A stretch of DNA of 12,025 nucleotides from Chloroflexota bacterium (GTDB lineage Bacteria; Chloroflexota; Dormibacteria; CF-121): contig VBFF01000159.1 of NCBI GenBank assembly GCA_005889285.1, forward strand, positions 2,567 through 14,591. The letters run 5' to 3'. Positions 11,815 through 12,025 of the stretch are shown in pieces. Every line of letters begins with the position of its first letter. Position 1 is the first letter of the stretch. The notes below the pieces were generated by a model, which saw nothing but the letters and a program-made list of their open reading frames with translations, had not been told where the DNA came from and made no database searches. The position numbers were made by a program, and so were the translations under genes.

Positions 11815-12025
11815 CGCCCGCTGAAGCGGCCCGGGCGCTTCTCGAGGAAGGCGCGCATGCCCTCGCGTTTGTCCTCCGAGGCAAACAGGAGGTAGAACAG
11901 CTTGCGCTCGAACTCGAGACCGGGCGCAAGGCCGACTTCCATGGCATGGTTGACCGCCTCTTTCGCGAGGCGAACGGCGAGCGGCGGGCGGGTGGCGATC
12001 ACCTGCGCCAGGCGCTTGGCTTCTT
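11811..12025 (-). CDS. Enoyl-CoA hydratase/isomerase family protein (3' part, runs off window)
   Basis: Only the last 70 or so codons are present, open to the window edge. The sequence RPPLAVRLAKEAVNHAMEVG, then LEFERKLFYLLFASEDKREG and MRAFLEKRPGRFSGR is the conserved C-terminal helical region of crotonase-family enoyl-CoA hydratases, with ERxLFYxLFxSEDxxEGMxAFLEKR very close to typical short-chain enoyl-CoA hydratase. The GTG at 12002 is internal, not the start. With the downstream gene (4-base ATGA overlap) it forms an operon of two paralogous acyl-CoA enzymes. Confidence 0.9.
   Translation of the reverse strand, partial: EAKRLAQVIATRPPLAVRLAKEAVNHAMEVGLAPGLEFERKLFYLLFASEDKREGMRAFLEKRPGRFSGR

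Noticed and set aside
11036..11947. 303-codon minus-strand frame overlapping both hydratase genes
   Set aside because: Out of frame with two genes that match the crotonase family; Arg/Gly-rich shadow sequence.
1..12025. CRISPR array, tRNA, rRNA or transposase
   Set aside because: No regularly spaced repeats, no RNA gene signatures and no transposase motifs were seen in either strand.

Overview
The window is GC-rich (roughly two thirds G+C by eye), densely packed bacterial chromosome with short intergenic gaps. Four genes lack a Shine-Dalgarno (SD) sequence and instead have a TAnnnT-type -10 a few bases before the start codon (tetR, fpg, ABC-F, mgtC). Genes inside operons do carry SDs. Together with the paired type-I glutamine synthetases and MgtC, Fpg and acyl-CoA enzymes, this fits a GC-rich Gram-positive-side lineage such as Chloroflexota, Dormibacterota or Actinomycetota. 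That placement is inference; nothing seen fixes the phylum.

Layout: (1) 1-1243, minus: the start of an ABC exporter ATPase preceded by a TetR-type regulator with two tandem DNA-binding domains. An 18-bp perfect palindrome fills the spacer of the regulator's own promoter (TTGACA-N17-TAGGTT). (2) 1244-2878, plus: an Fpg/MutM-family DNA glycosylase, then a short-chain dehydrogenase. A 33-bp G/C-rich palindromic repeat lies between them and supplies the dehydrogenase's SD. (3) 2911-6984, minus: a nitrogen-assimilation block read from high to low coordinates: glnA (GSI), a hairpin, a 43-aa acidic small protein, a second GS-family enzyme, a small membrane protein, a double-ACT-domain protein and a small soluble protein. 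Several genes here have odd starts: ACG for the second GS, possible ATA for the last gene, and a probable frame break in the membrane protein. (4) 7141-9722, minus: an ABC-F ATPase followed by a three-TM protein. A second copy of the 33-bp repeat lies in frame inside the ABC-F gene. (5) 9825-11022, plus: a coiled-coil protein, an MgtC/SapB membrane protein, and a miniature transcription unit with its own extended -10, strong SD, 11-codon ORF and intrinsic terminator. (6) 11029-12025, minus: two enoyl-CoA hydratase/isomerase family genes joined by an ATGA overlap; the upstream one is cut by the window edge.

The most unusual items are the tandem-HTH TetR with its operator, the GS2 locus (ACG start plus upstream small protein), the 11-codon mini-gene, and the repeat element used once as an SD and once as protein-coding sequence. 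There is no CRISPR array, rRNA, tRNA or recognisable transposase. No stretch over 300 bases lacks a gene.
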